Origin: Cladorhizidae sp. MBARI D1340-BT2
Taxonomy: Eukaryota; Porifera; Demospongiae; Poecilosclerida; Cladorhizidae
Assembly: GCA_028752905.1 (NCBI GenBank)
Contig: JAQNBH010000127.1
Location: 1-64,000, forward strand
DNA length: 64,000 nt
Direction of reading: 5' to 3'
Shown here: one piece after another, positions 13,982 to 27,420 of the stretch
How positions within the stretch are numbered: position 1 is the first letter of the stretch
How the letters are laid out: each line of letters starts with the position of its first letter
Made by a program: the position numbers and the translations under genes
Notes under the pieces: generated by a model
The model's input: only the letters and a program-made list of their open reading frames with translations
Told to the model about the DNA's origin: nothing
Database searches by the model: none

Positions 13982-14340
13982 AGGCAGGTTGACAATAGCT
14001 CTATGAGGACACACACTCCACCAACACCTCACTGGGTGGGGGCAGGTTGACAATAGCTCTATGAGGACACACACTCCACCAACACCTCACTGGGTGGGGG
14101 CAGGTTGACAATAGCTCTATGAGGACACACACTCCACCAACACCTCACTGGGTGTGGGCAGGTTGACAATAGCTCTATGAGGACACACACTCCACCAACA
14201 CCTCACTGGGTGGGGGCAGGTTGACAATAGCTCTATGAGGACACACACTCCACCAACACCTCACTGGGTGGAGGCAGGTTGACAATAGCTCTATGAGGAC
14301 ACACACTCCACCAACACCTCACTGGGTGGAGGCAGGTTGA

Positions 14341-14390
14341 CAATAGCTCTATGAGGACACACACTCCATCACTGGGTGGGGGCAAGTTGA
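14341..14390 (+). other. 50-bp monomer: 8-bp internal deletion
   Basis: The sequence jumps from ACTCCA (ending at 14368) directly to TCACTGGG (from 14369). The eight bases CCAACACC of the hairpin stem and loop are missing. The left arm of the inverted repeat is broken, so this monomer cannot form the hairpin. The same deletion recurs at 17786/17787 in B copy 2 and nowhere else seen. Confidence 0.88.
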
Positions 14391-14569
14391 CAATAGCCCT
14401 ATGAGGACACACACTCCACCAACACCTCACTGGGTGGAGGCAGGTTGACAATAGCTCTATGAGGACACACACTCCACCAACACCTCACTGGGTGGGGGCA
14501 GGTTGACAATAGCTCTATGAGGACACACACTCCACCAACACCTCACTGGGTGGAGGCAGGTTGACAATA

Positions 14570-14574
14570 CTGTA
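14570..14574 (+). other. 63-bp monomer: 5-bp insertion at the indel hotspot
   Basis: GACAATACTGTAGCTC replaces GACAATAGCTC. The added CTGTA lies at monomer position 6/7. The same insertion at 17988-17992 is the matching place in B copy 2, exactly 3418 bp away. Confidence 0.9.
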
Positions 14575-17500
14575 GCTCTATGAGGACACACACTCCACCA
14601 ACACCTCACTGGGTGGAGGCAGGTTGACAATAGCTCTATGAGGACACACACTCTACCAACACCTCACTGGGTGTGGGCAGGTTGACAATAGCTCTATGAG
14701 GACACACACTCCACCAACACCTCACTGGGTGTGGGCAGGTTGACAATAGCTCTATGAGGACACACACTCCACCAACACCTCACTGGGTGGAGGCAGGTTG
14801 ACAATAGCTCTATGAGGACACACACTCCACCAACACCTCACTGGGTGGGGGCAGGTTGACAATAGCTCTATGAGGACACACACTCCACCAACACCTCACT
14901 GGGTGGAGGCAGGTTGACAATAGCTCTATGAGGACACACACTCCACCAACACCTCACTGGGTGGAGGCAGGTTGACAATAGCTCTATGAGGACACACACT
15001 CCACCAACACCTCACTGGGTGGAGGCAGGTTGACAATAGCTCTATGAGGACACACACTCCACCAACACCTCACTGGGTGGAGGCAGGTTGACAATAGCTC
15101 TATGAGGACACACACTCCACCAACACCTCACTGGGTGTGGGCAGGTTGACAATAGCTCTATGAGGACACACACTCCACCAACACCTCACTGGGTGTGGGC
15201 AGGTTGACAATAGCACTATGAGGACACACACTCCACCAACACCTCACTGGGTGGAGGCAGGTTGACAATAGCTCTATGAGGACACACACTCCACCAACAC
15301 CTCACTGGGTGGGGGCAGGTTGACAATAGCTCTATGAGGACACACACTCCACCAACACCTCACTGGGTGGAGGCAGGTTGACAATAGCTCTATGAGGACA
15401 CACACTCCACCAACACCTCACTGGGTGGATGCAAGTTGACAATAGCTCTATGAGGACACACACTCCACCAACACCTCACTGGGTGGAGGCAGATTGACAA
15501 TAGCTCTATGAGGACACACACTCCACCAACACCTCACTGGGTGGGGGCAGGTTGACAATAGCTCTATGAGGACACACACTCCACCAACACCTCACTGGGT
15601 GGAGGCAGGTTGACAATAGCTCTATGAGGACACACACTCCACCAACACCTCACTAGGTGGAGGCAGGTTGACAATAGCTCTATGAGGACACACACTCCAC
15701 CAACACCTCACTGGGTGGAGGCAGGTTGACAATAGCTCTATGAGGACACACACTCCACCAACACCTCACTGGGTGGAGGCAGGTTGACAATAGCTCTATG
15801 AGGACACACACTCCACCAACACCTCACTGGGTGGAGGCAGGTTGACAATAGCTCTATGAGGACACACACTCCACCAACACCTCACTGGGTGGAGGCAGGT
15901 TGACAATAGCTCTATGAGGACACACAATCCACCAACACCTCACTTGGTGTGGGCAGGTTGACAATAGCTCTATGAGGACACACACACCACCAACACCTCA
16001 CTGGGTGGAGGCAGGTTGACAATAGCTCTATGAGGACACACACTCCACCAACACCTCACTGGGTGTGGGCAGGTTGACAATAGCTCTATGAGGACACACA
16101 CTCCACCAACACCTCACTGGGTGGGGGCAGGTTGACAATAGCTCTATGAGGACACACACTCCACCAACACCTCACTGGATGGAGGCAGGTTGACAATAGC
16201 TCTATGAGGACACACACTCCACCAACACCTCACTGGGTGGGGGCATGTTGACAATAGCTCTATGAGGACACACACTCCACCAACACCTCACTGGGTGGGG
16301 GCAGGTTGACAATAGCTCTATGAGGACACACACTCCACCAACACCTCACTGGATGGAGGCAGGTTGACAATAGCTCTATGAGGACACACACTCCACCAAC
16401 ACCTCACTGGGTGGGGGCATGTTGACAATAGCTCTAGGAGGACACACACTCCACCAACACCTCACTGGGTGGAGGCAGGTTGACAATAGCTCTATGAGGA
16501 CACACACTCCACCAACACCTCACTGGGTGGAGGCAGGTTGACAATAGCTCTATGAGGACACACACTCCATCAACACCTCACTGGGTGTGGGCAGGTTGAC
16601 AATAGCTCTATGAGGACACACACTCCACCAACACTTCACTGGGTGGAGGCAGGTTGACAATAGCTCTATGAGGACACACACTCCACCAACACCTCACTGG
16701 GTGGGGGCAGGTTGACAATAGCTCTATGAGGACACACACTCCACCAACAACTCAATGGGTGTGGGCAGGTTGACAATAGCTCTATGAGGACACACACTCC
16801 ACCAACACCTCACTTGGTGGGGGCAGGTTGACAATAGCTATATGAGGACACACACTCCACCAACACCTCACTGGGTGTGGGCAGGTTGACAATAGCTCTA
16901 TGAGGACACACACTCCACCAACACTTCACTGGGTGGAGGCAGGTTGACAATAGCTCTATGAGGACACACACTCCACCAACACCTCACTGGGTGGAGGCAG
17001 GTTGACAATAGCTCTATGAGGACACACACTCCACCAACACCTCACTGGGTGGAGGCAGGTTGACAATAGCTATATGAGGACACACACTCCACCAACACCT
17101 CACTGGGTGGAGGCAGATTGACAATAGCTCTATGAGGACACACACTCCACCAACACCTCACAGGGTGGAGGCAGGTTGACAATAGCTCTATGAGGACACA
17201 CACTCCACCAACACCTCACTGGGTGGAGGCAGGTTGACAATAGCTCTATGAGGACACACACTCCACCAACACCTCACTGGGTGGAGGCAGGTTGACAATA
17301 GCTCTATGAGGACACACACTCCACCAACACCTCACTGGGTGGAGGCAGGTTGACAATAGCTCTATGAGGACACACCTCCACCAACACCTCACTGGGTGGA
17401 GGCAGGTTGACAATAGCTCTATGAGGACACACACTCCACCAACACCTCACTGGGTGGGGGCAGGTTGACAATAGCTCTATGAGGACACACACTCCACCAA

Positions 17501-17785
17501 CACCTCACTGGGTGGGGGCAGGTTGACAATAGCTCTATGAGGACACACACTCCACCAACACCTCACTGGGTGTGGGCAGGTTGACAATAGCTCTATGAGG
17601 ACACACACTCCACCAACACCTCACTGGGTGGGGGCAGGTTGACAATAGCTCTATGAGGACACACACTCCACCAACACCTCACTGGGTGGAGGCAGGTTGA
17701 CAATAGCTCTATGAGGACACACACTCCACCAACACCTCACTGGGTGGAGGCAGGTTGACAATAGCTCTATGAGGACACACACTCC

Positions 17786-17787
17786 AT
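17786..17787 (+). other. 50-bp monomer in B copy 2 (deletion junction)
   Basis: Same 8-bp deletion as in B copy 1, 3418 bp downstream. The next monomer carries the private GAGGAAACACAC change. Confidence 0.88.
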
Positions 17788-17987
17788 CACTGGGTGGGGG
17801 CAAGTTGACAATAGCCCTATGAGGAAACACACTCCACCAACACCTCACTGGGTGGAGGCAGGTTGACAATAGCTCTATGAGGACACACACTCCACCAACA
17901 CCTCACTGGGTGGGGGCAGGTTGACAATAGCTCTATGAGGACACACACTCCACCAACACCTCACTGGGTGGAGGCAGGTTGACAATA

Positions 17988-17992
17988 CTGTA
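17988..17992 (+). other. 63-bp monomer in B copy 2
   Basis: Same CTGTA insertion as at 14570, in the same B position. Confidence 0.9.
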
Positions 17993-19130
17993 GCTCTATG
18001 AGGACACACACTCCACCAACACCTCACTGGGTGGAGGCAGGTTGACAATAGCTCTATGAGGACACACACTCTACCAACACCTCACTGGGTGTGGGCAGGT
18101 TGACAATAGCTCTATGAGGACACACACTCCACCAACACCTCACTGGGTGTGGGCAGGTTGACAATAGCTCTATGAGGACACACACTCCACCAACACCTCA
18201 CTGGGTGGAGGCAGGTTGACAATAGCTCTATGAGGACACACACTCCACCAACACCTCACTGGGTGGGGGCAGGTTGACAATAGCTCTATGAGGACACACA
18301 CTCCACCAACACCTCACTGGGTGGAGGCAGGTTGACAATAGCTCTATGAGGACACACACTCCACCAACACCTCACTGGGTGGAGGCAGGTTGACAATAGC
18401 TCTATGAGGACACACACTCCACCAACACCTCACTGGGTGGAGGCAGGTTGACAATAGCTCTATGAGGACACACACTCCACCAACACCTCACTGGGTGGAG
18501 GCAGGTTGACAATAGCTCTATGAGGACACACACTCCACCAACACCTCACTGGGTGGAGGCAGGTTGACAATAGCTCTATGAGGACACACACTCCACCAAC
18601 ACCTCACTGGGTGTGGGCAGGTTGACAATAGCTCTATGAGGACACACACTCCACCAACACCTCACTGGGTGTGGGCAGGTTGACAATAGCACTATGAGGA
18701 CACACACTCCACCAACACCTCACTGGGTGGAGGCAGGTTGACAATAGCTCTATGAGGACACACACTCCACCAACACCTCACTGGGTGGGGGCAGGTTGAC
18801 AATAGCTCTATGAGGACACACACTCCACCAACACCTCACTGGGTGGAGGCAGGTTGACAATAGCTCTATGAGGACACACACTCCACCAACACCTCACTGG
18901 GTGGATGCAAGTTGACAATAGCTCTATGAGGACACACACTCCACCAACACCTCACTGGGTGGAGGCAGATTGACAATAGCTCTATGAGGACACACACTCC
19001 ACCAACACCTCACTGGGTGGGGGCAGGTTGACAATAGCTCTATGAGGACACACACTCCACCAACACCTCACTGGGTGGAGGCAGGTTGACAATAGCTCTA
19101 TGAGGACACACACTCCACCAACACCTCACT

Positions 19131-21389
19131 AGGTGGAGGCAGGTTGACAATAGCTCTATGAGGACACACACTCCACCAACACCTCACTGGGTGGAGGCAG
19201 GTTGACAATAGCTCTATGAGGACACACACTCCACCAACACCTCACTGGGTGGAGGCAGGTTGACAATAGCTCTATGAGGACACACACTCCACCAACACCT
19301 CACTGGGTGGAGGCAGGTTGACAATAGCTCTATGAGGACACACACTCCACCAACACCTCACTGGGTGGAGGCAGGTTGACAATAGCTCTATGAGGACACA
19401 CAATCCACCAACACCTCACTTGGTGTGGGCAGGTTGACAATAGCTCTATGAGGACACACACACCACCAACACCTCACTGGGTGGAGGCAGGTTGACAATA
19501 GCTCTATGAGGACACACACTCCACCAACACCTCACTGGGTGTGGGCAGGTTGACAATAGCTCTATGAGGACACACACTCCACCAACACCTCACTGGGTGG
19601 GGGCAGGTTGACAATAGCTCTATGAGGACACACACTCCACCAACACCTCACTGGATGGAGGCAGGTTGACAATAGCTCTATGAGGACACACACTCCACCA
19701 ACACCTCACTGGGTGGGGGCATGTTGATAGCTCTATGAGGACACACACTCCACCAACACCTCACTGGGTGGGGGCAGGTTGACAATAGCTCTATGAGGAC
19801 ACACACTCCACCAACACCTCACTGGATGGAGGCAGGTTGACAATAGCTCTATGAGGACACACACTCCACCAACACCTCACTGGGTGGGGGCATGTTGACA
19901 ATAGCTCTATGAGGACACACACTCCACCAACACCTCACTGGGTGGAGGCAGGTTGACAATAGCTCTATGAGGACACACACTCCACCAACACCTCACTGGG
20001 TGGAGGCAGGTTGACAATAGCTCTATGAGGACACACACTCCACCAACACCTCACTGGGTGTGGGCAGGTTGACAATAGCTCTATGAGGACACACACTCCA
20101 CCAACACTTCACTGGGTGGAGGCAGGTTGACAATAGCTCTATGAGGACACACACTCCACCAACACCTCACTGGGTGGGGGCAGGTTGACAATAGCTCTAT
20201 GAGGACACACACTCCACCAACAACTCAATGGGTGTGGGCAGGTTGACAATAGCTCTATGAGGACACACACTCCACCAACACCTCACTTGGTGGGGGCAGG
20301 TTGACAATAGCTATATGAGGACACACACTCCACCAACACCTCACTGGGTGTGGGCAGGTTGACAATAGCTCTATGAGGACACACACTCCACCAACACTTC
20401 ACTGGGTGGAGGCAGGTTGACAATAGCTCTATGAGGACACACACTCCACCAACACCTCACTGGGTGGAGGCAGGTTGACAATAGCTCTATGAGGACACAC
20501 ACTCCACCTACACCTCACTGGGTGGAGGCAGGTTGACAATAGCTCTATGAGGACACACACTCCACCAACACCTCACTGGGTGGAGGCAGATTGACAATAG
20601 CTCTATGAGGACACACACTCCACCAACACCTCACAGGGTGGAGGCAGGTTGACAATAGCTCTATGAGGACACACACTCCACCAACACCTCACTGGGTGGA
20701 GGCAGGTTGACAATAGCTCTATGAGGACACACACTCCACCAACACCTCACAGGGTGGAGGCAGGTTGACAATAGCTCTATGAGGACACACAATCCACCAA
20801 CACCTCACTGGGTGTGGGCAGGTTGACAATAGCTCTATGAGGACACACACTCCACCAACACCTCACTGGGTGGAGGCAGGTTGACAATAGCTCTATGAGG
20901 ACACACACTCCACCAACACCTCACTGGGTGTGGGCAGGTTGACAATAGCTCTATGAGGAAACACACTCCACCAACACCTCACTGGGTGGGGGCACGTTGA
21001 CAATAGCTCTATGAGGACACACACACCACAAACACCTCACTGGGTGTAGGCAGGTTGACAATAGCTCTATGAGGACACACACTCCACCAACACCTCACTG
21101 GGTGTGGGCAGGTTGACAATAGCTCTATGAGGACACACACTCCACCAACACCTCACTGGGTGGGGGCACGTTGACAATAGCTCTATGAGGACACACACTC
21201 CACCAACACCTCACTGGGTGGAGGCAGGTTGACAATAGCTCTATGAGGACACACACTCCACCAACACCTCACTAGGTGGGGGCAGGTTGACAATTGCTCT
21301 ATGAGGACACACACTCCACCAACACCTCACTGGGTGGGGGCAGGTTGACAATAGCTCTATGAGGACACACACACCACCAACACCTCACT
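19131..21389 (+). repeat. Higher-order repeat C, unit 1 (2259 bp, 39 monomers)
   Basis: Repeats directly at 21390 with an offset of 2259 bp, equal to 39 monomers minus 3 bp for one 55-bp monomer. Matched private markers: ACAATCC (19400/21659), ATGTTGATAGC (19721/21980), ACACCACAAACACC with GTGTAGGCAGG (21021/23280) and CAATTGCTCT (21291/23550). It overlaps the right half of B copy 2. The duplicated block was therefore cut from a region spanning the B2 end and the following mosaic, which dates it after the B duplication. Confidence 0.9.
19721..19730 (+). other. 55-bp monomer: 3-bp deletion at the indel hotspot
   Basis: GTTGACAATAGC is shortened to GTTGATAGC, removing three bases next to the monomer 6/7 hotspot. 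It is found only here and 2259 bp downstream at 21980, and is absent from the matching monomer of B copy 1 near 16248. Confidence 0.88.
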
Positions 21390-23648
21390 GGGTGGAGGCA
21401 GGTTGACAATAGCTCTATGAGGACACACACTCCACCAACACCTCACTGGGTGGAGGCAGGTTGACAATAGCTCTATGAGGACACACACTCCACCAACACC
21501 TCACTGGGTGGAGGCAGGTTGACAATAGCTCTATGAGGACACACACTCCACCAACACCTCACTGGGTGGAGGCAGGTTGACAATAGCTCTATGAGGACAC
21601 ACACTCCACCAACACCTCACTGGGTGGAGGCAGGTTGACAATAGCTCTATGAGGACACACAATCCACCAACACCTCACTTGGTGTGGGCAGGTTGACAAT
21701 AGCTCTATGAGGACACACACACCACCAACACCTCACTGGGTGGAGGCAGGTTGACAATAGCTCTATGAGGACACACACTCCACCAACACCTCACTGGGTG
21801 TGGGCAGGTTGACAATAGCTCTATGAGGACACACACTCCACCAACACCTCACTGGGTGGGGGCAGGTTGACAATAGCTCTATGAGGACACACACTCCACC
21901 AACACCTCACTGGATGGAGGCAGGTTGACAATAGCTCTATGAGGACACACACTCCACCAACACCTCACTGGGTGGGGGCATGTTGATAGCTCTATGAGGA
22001 CACACACTCCACCAACACCTCACTGGGTGGGGGCAGGTTGACAATAGCTCTATGAGGACACATACTCCACCAACACCTCACTGGATGGAGGCAGGTTGAC
22101 AATAGCTCTATGAGGACACACACTCCACCAACACCTCACTGGGTGGGGGCATGTTGACAATAGCTCTATGAGGACACACACTCCACCAACACCTCACTGG
22201 GTGGAGGCAGGTTGACAATAGCTCTATGAGGACACACACTCCACCAACACCTCACTGGGTGGAGGCAGGTTGACAATAGCTCTATGAGGACACACACTCC
22301 ACCAACACCTCACTGGGTGTGGGCAGGTTGACAATAGCTCTATGAGGACACACACTCCACCAACACTTCACTGGGTGGAGGCAGGTTGACAATAGCTCTA
22401 TGAGGACACACACTCCACCAACACCTCACTGGGTGGGGGCAGGTTGACAATAGCTCTATGAGGACACACACTCCACCAACAACTCAATGGGTGTGGGCAG
22501 GTTGACAATAGCTCTATGAGGACACACACTCCACCAACACCTCACTTGGTGGGGGCAGGTTGACAATAGCTATATGAGGACACACACTCCACCAACACCT
22601 CACTGGGTGTGGGCAGGTTGACAATAGCTCTATGAGGACACACACTCCACCAACACTTCACTGGGTGGAGGCAGGTTGACAATAGCTCTATGAGGACACA
22701 CACTCCACCAACACCTCACTGGGTGGAGGCAGGTTGACAATAGCTCTATGAGGACACACACTCCACCAACACCTCACTGGGTGGAGGCAGGTTGACAATA
22801 GCTCTATGAGGACACACACTCCACCAACACCTCACTGGGTGGAGGCAGATTGACAATAGCTCTATGAGGACACACACTCCACCAACACCTCACAGGGTGG
22901 AGGCAGGTTGACAATAGCTCTATGAGGACACACACTCCACCAACACCTCACTGGGTGGAGGCAGGTTGACAATAGCTCTATGAGGACACACACTCCACCA
23001 ACACCTCACAGGGTGGAGGCAGGTTGACAATAGCTCTATGAGGACACACAATCCACCAACACCTCACTGGGTGTGGGCAGGTTGACAATAGCTCTATGAG
23101 GACACACACTCCACCAACACCTCACTGGGTGGAGGCAGGTTGACAATAGCTCTATGAGGACACACACTCCACCAACACCTCACTGGGTGTGGGCAGGTTG
23201 ACAATAGCTCTATGAGGAAACACACTCCACCAACACCTCACTGGGTGGGGGCACGTTGACAATAGCTCTATGAGGACACACACACCACAAACACCTCACT
23301 GGGTGTAGGCAGGTTGACAATAGCTCTATGAGGACACACACTCCACCAACACCTCACTGGGTGTGGGCAGGTTGACAATAGCTCTATGAGGACACACACT
23401 CCACCAACACCTCACTGGGTGGGGGCACGTTGACAATAGCTCTATGAGGACACACACTCCACCAACACCTCACTGGGTGGAGGCAGGTTGACAATAGCTC
23501 TATGAGGACACACACTCCACCAACACCTCACTAGGTGGGGGCAGGTTGACAATTGCTCTATGAGGACACACACTCCACCAACACCTCACTAGGTGGGGGC
23601 AGGTTGACAATAGCTCTATGAGGACACACACACCACCAACACCTCACT
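21390..23648 (+). repeat. Higher-order repeat C, unit 2 (2259 bp)
   Basis: Second tandem unit of C. Very few differences from unit 1 were seen: ACATACTCC near 22060, CCACCAACACC where unit 1 has CCACCTACACC near 20507, and CACTAGGTGGGGG near 23588 where unit 1 has CACTGGGTGGGGG. Similarity extends to about 23740. This high identity makes C one of the youngest duplications in the window. Confidence 0.9.
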
Positions 23649-26055
23649 GGGTGGAGGCAGGTTGACAATAGCTCTATGAGGACACACACTCCACCAACAC
23701 CTCACTGGGTGGAGGCAGGTTGACAATAGCTCTATGAGGACACACACACCACCAACACCTCACTGGGTGTGGGCAGGTTGACAATAGCTCTATGAGGACA
23801 CACACTCCACCAACACTTCACTGGGTGGAGGCAGGTTGACAATAGCTCTATGAGGACACACACTCCACCAACACCTCACTGGGTGGAGGCAGGTTGACAA
23901 TAGCTCTATGAGGACACACACTCCACCAACACCTCACTGGGTGTGGGCAGGTTGACAATAGCTCTATGAGGAAACACACTCCACCAACACCTCACTGGGT
24001 GGGGGCACGTTGACAATAGCTCTATGAGGACATACACACCACCAACACCTCACTGGGTGGAGGCAGGTTGACAATAGCTCTATGAGGACACACACTCCAC
24101 CAACACCTCACTGGGTGTGGGCAGGTTGACAATAGCTCTATGAGGACACACACTCCACCAACACCTCACTGGGTGGGGGCACGTTGACAATAGCTCTATG
24201 AGGACACACACTCCACCAACACCTCACTGGGTGGAGGCAGGTTGACAATAGCTCTATGAGGACACACACTCCACCAACACCTCACTAGGTGGGGGCAGGT
24301 TGACAATAGCTCTATGAGGACACACACTCCACCAACACCTCACTGGGTGGGGGCAGGTTGACAATAGCTCTATGAGGACACACACACCACCAACACCTCA
24401 CTGGGTGGAGGCAGGTTGACAATAGCTCTATGAGGACACACACTCCACCAACACCTCACTGGGTGGAGGCAGGTTGACAATAGCTCTATGAGGACACACA
24501 CACCACCAACACCTCACTGGGTGGAGGCAGGTTGACAATAGCTCTATGAGGACACACAATCCACCAACACCTCACTGGGTGTGGGCAGGTTGACAATAGC
24601 TCTATGAGGACACACACTCCACCAACACTTCACTGGGTGGAGGCAGGTTGACAATAGCTCTATGAGGACACACACTCCACCAACACCTCACTGGGTGGAG
24701 GCAGGTTGACAATAGCTCTATGAGGACACACACTCCACCAACAACTCAATGGGTGTGGGCAGGTTGACAATAGCTCTATGAGGACACACACTCCACCAAC
24801 ACCTCACTTGGTGGGGGCAGGTTGACAATAGCTCTATGAGGACACACACTCCACCAACACCTCACTAGGTTGAGGCAGGTTGACAATAGCTCTATGAGGA
24901 CACACACTCCACCAACACCTCACTGGGTGTGGGCAGGTTGACAATAGCTCTATGAGGACACACACTCCACCAACACCTCACTGGGTGGAGGCAGGTTGAC
25001 AATAGCTCTATGAGGACACACACTCCACCAACACCTCACTGGGTGGAGGCAGGTTGACAATAGCTCTATGAGGACACACACTCCACCAACACCTCACTGG
25101 GTGGAGGCAGGTTGACAATAGCTCTATGAGGACACACACTCCACCAACACCTCACTGAGTGTGGGCAGGTTGACAATAGCTCTATGAGGACACACACTCC
25201 ACCAACATCTCACTGGGTGGGGGCACGTTTACAATAGCTCTATGAGGACACACACTCCACCAACACCTCACTGGGTGGAGGCAGGTTGACAATAGCTCTA
25301 TGAGGACACACACTCCACCAACACCTCACTGGGTGGAGGCAGGTTGACAATAGCTCTATGAGGACACACACTCCACCAACACCTCACTGGGTGTGGGCAG
25401 GTTGACAATAGCTCTATGAGGACACACACTCCACCAACACCTCACTGGGTGGATGCAAGTTGACAATAGCTCTATGAGGACACACACTCCACCAACACCT
25501 CACTAGGTGGGGGCAGGTTGACAATAGCTCTATGAGGACACACACACCACCAACACCTCACTGGGTGGAGGCACGTTGACAATAGCTCTATGAGGACACA
25601 CACTCCACCAACACCTCACTGGGTGGGGGCAGGTTGACAATAGCTCTATGAGGACACACACTCCACCAACACCTCACTGGGTGGAGGCAGGTTGACAATA
25701 GCTCTATGAGGACACACATTCCACCAACACCTCACTGGGTGGAGGCAGGTTGACAATAGCTCTATGAGGACACACACTCCACCAACACCTCACTGGGTGG
25801 AGGCAGGTTGACAATAGCTCTATGAGGACACACACTCCACCAACACCTCACTGGGTGTGGGCAGGTTGACAATAGCTCTATGAGGACACACACTCCACCA
25901 ACACCTCACTGGGTGGAGGCAGGTTGACAATAGCTCTATGAGGACACACACTCCACCAACACCTCACTGGGTGGGGGCAGGTTGACAATAGCTCTATGAG
26001 GACACACACTCCACCAACACCTCACTGGGTGGAGGCAGGTTGACAATAGCTCTAT
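23649..26055 (+). repeat. Family D, founder-like single copy
   Basis: About 41 monomers. It contains one M module (24180-24380) and the D signature: CAACTCAATGGG, then CACTTGGTGGGGG, then CACTAGGTTGAGG (24867), then CATCTCACTGGGTGGGGGC with CACGTTTACA (25224). That signature recurs at 29573, 31369, 32297, 34093, 36235, 37163 and 38959. The distance to the next copy, 4349 bp, equals 75 monomers minus 1 bp, and the indels counted in block F add up to exactly -1. Confidence 0.82.
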
Positions 26056-26508
26056 GAGGACACACACTCCACCAATACCTCACTGGGTGGAGGCAGGTTG
26101 ACAATAGCTCTATGAGGACACACTCCACCAACACCTCACTGGGTGGAGGCAGGTTGACAAATAGCTCTATGAGGACACACACTCCACCAACACCTCACTG
26201 GGTGGAGGCAGGTTGACAATAGCTCTATGAGGACACACACCACCAACACCTCACTGGGTGGAGGCAGGTTGACAATAGCTCTATGAGGACACAGACTCCA
26301 CCAACACCTCACTGGGTGGGGGCAGGTTGACAATAGCTCTATGAGGACACACACACCACCAACACCTCACTGGGTGGAGGCAGGTTGACAATAGCTCTAT
26401 GAGGACACACACTCCACCAACACCTCACTGGGTGTGGGCAGGTTGACAATAGCTCTATGAGGACACACACTCCACCAACACCTCACTGGGTGGAGGCAGA
26501 TTGACAAT

Positions 26509-26510
26509 GT
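26509..26510 (+). other. 60-bp monomer: 2-bp insertion at the indel hotspot
   Basis: GATTGACAATGTAGCTC replaces the usual GACAATAGCTC, with the preceding T variant in CAGATTG. Copies at 34797-34798 and 39663-39664 sit at the same place in the other F blocks. Confidence 0.88.
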
Positions 26511-27147
26511 AGCTCTATGAGGACACACACTCCACCAACACCTCACTGGGTGGAGGCAGGTTGACAATAGCTCTATGAGGACACACACTCCACCAACACC
26601 TCACTAGGTGGAGGCAGGTTGACAATAGCTCTATGAGGACACACACACCACCAACACCTCACTGGGTGGGGGCAGGTTGACAATAGCTCTATGAGGACAC
26701 ACACTCCACCAACACCTCACTGGGTGGAGGCACGTTGACAATAGCTCTATGAGGACACACACTCCACCAACACCTCACTGGGTGGGGGCAGGTTGACAAT
26801 AGCTCTATGAGGACACACACTCCACCAACACCTCACTGGGTGGGGGCAGGTTGACAATAGCTCTATGAGGACACACACTCCACCAACACCTCACTGGGTG
26901 GAGGCAGGTTGACAATAGCTCTATAAGGACACACACTCCACCAACACCTCACTGGGTGGGGGCAGGCTGACAATAGCTCTATGAGGACACACACTCCATC
27001 AACACCTCACTGGGTGGAGGCAGGTTGACAATAGCTCTATGAGGACACACACTCCACCAACACCTCACTGGGTGGAGGCAGGTTGACAATAGCTCTATGA
27101 GGACACACTCCACCAACACCTCACTGGGTGGAGGCAGGTTGACAATA

Positions 27148-27151
27148 CATA
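27148..27151 (+). other. 62-bp monomer: 4-bp insertion at the indel hotspot
   Basis: GACAATACATAGCTC, four bases longer than usual. The only other copy is at 40302-40305, 13154 bp downstream, in the third F block. The middle F block is cut off before this point by the 84-monomer duplication junction. Confidence 0.88.
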
Positions 27152-27420
27152 GCTCTATGAGGACACACACTCCACCAACACCTCACTGGGTGTGGGCAGG
27201 TTGACAATAGCTCTATGAGGACACACACTCCACCAACACCTCACTGGGTGGAGGCAGGTTGACAATAGCTCTATGAGGACACACTCCACCAACACCTCAC
27301 TGGGTGGAGGCAGGTTGACAATAGCTCTATGAGGACACACACTCCACCAACACCTCACTGGGTGGGGGCAGGTTGACAATAGCTCTATGAGGACACACAC
27401 TCCACCAACACCTCACTGGG

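Larger units (their letters stand above)
13982..17267 (+). repeat. Higher-order repeat B, copy 1
   Basis: Aligned to copy 2 at an offset of 3418 bp, which is 59 monomers minus 4 bp. The -4 is explained by one 50-bp monomer (-8), one 63-bp monomer (+5) and one 57-bp monomer near 17375 (-1). The offset grows to 3476 by position 15211, so copy 2 has one more monomer, and falls to 3473 after copy 2's 55-bp monomer. Shared markers: ACTCCATCACTGG (14363/17781), CTGTAGCTC (14570/17988), GCACTATG (15213/18689), GGATGCAAG (15427/18903) and CACAGGGTGG (17159/20632). Confidence 0.88.
17400..20740 (+). repeat. Higher-order repeat B, copy 2
   Basis: Second B unit, about 55 bp longer than the aligned part of copy 1 (one extra 58-bp monomer, one 55-bp monomer). 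Private changes include GAGGAAACACAC near 17821, replacing GAGGACACAC just after the 50-bp monomer, and CCACCTACACC near 20507. The match to copy 1 stops near 20740, where copy 2 has CTCACAGGG and then ACAATCC monomers. The short stretch 17268-17399 between the two copies is ordinary monomers plus the 57-bp monomer. Confidence 0.86.
26056..27420 (+). repeat. Indel-rich block F, copy 1
   Basis: The densest run of odd-length monomers in the window. In order: CAATACC monomer (26073), 56-bp monomer (about 26110), 59-bp monomer with GACAAATAGC (26161), 56-bp monomer near 26225 with ACACACACCACC, 60-bp monomer CAATGTAGC (26509), a CTATAAGG change (26922), GGCTGAC (26966), CCATCAACACC (26996), a 56-bp monomer (27107), a 62-bp monomer CAATACATAGC (27148) and another 56-bp monomer (27287). 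Parts recur at 34345-35305 and 39211-40570. Confidence 0.85.
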
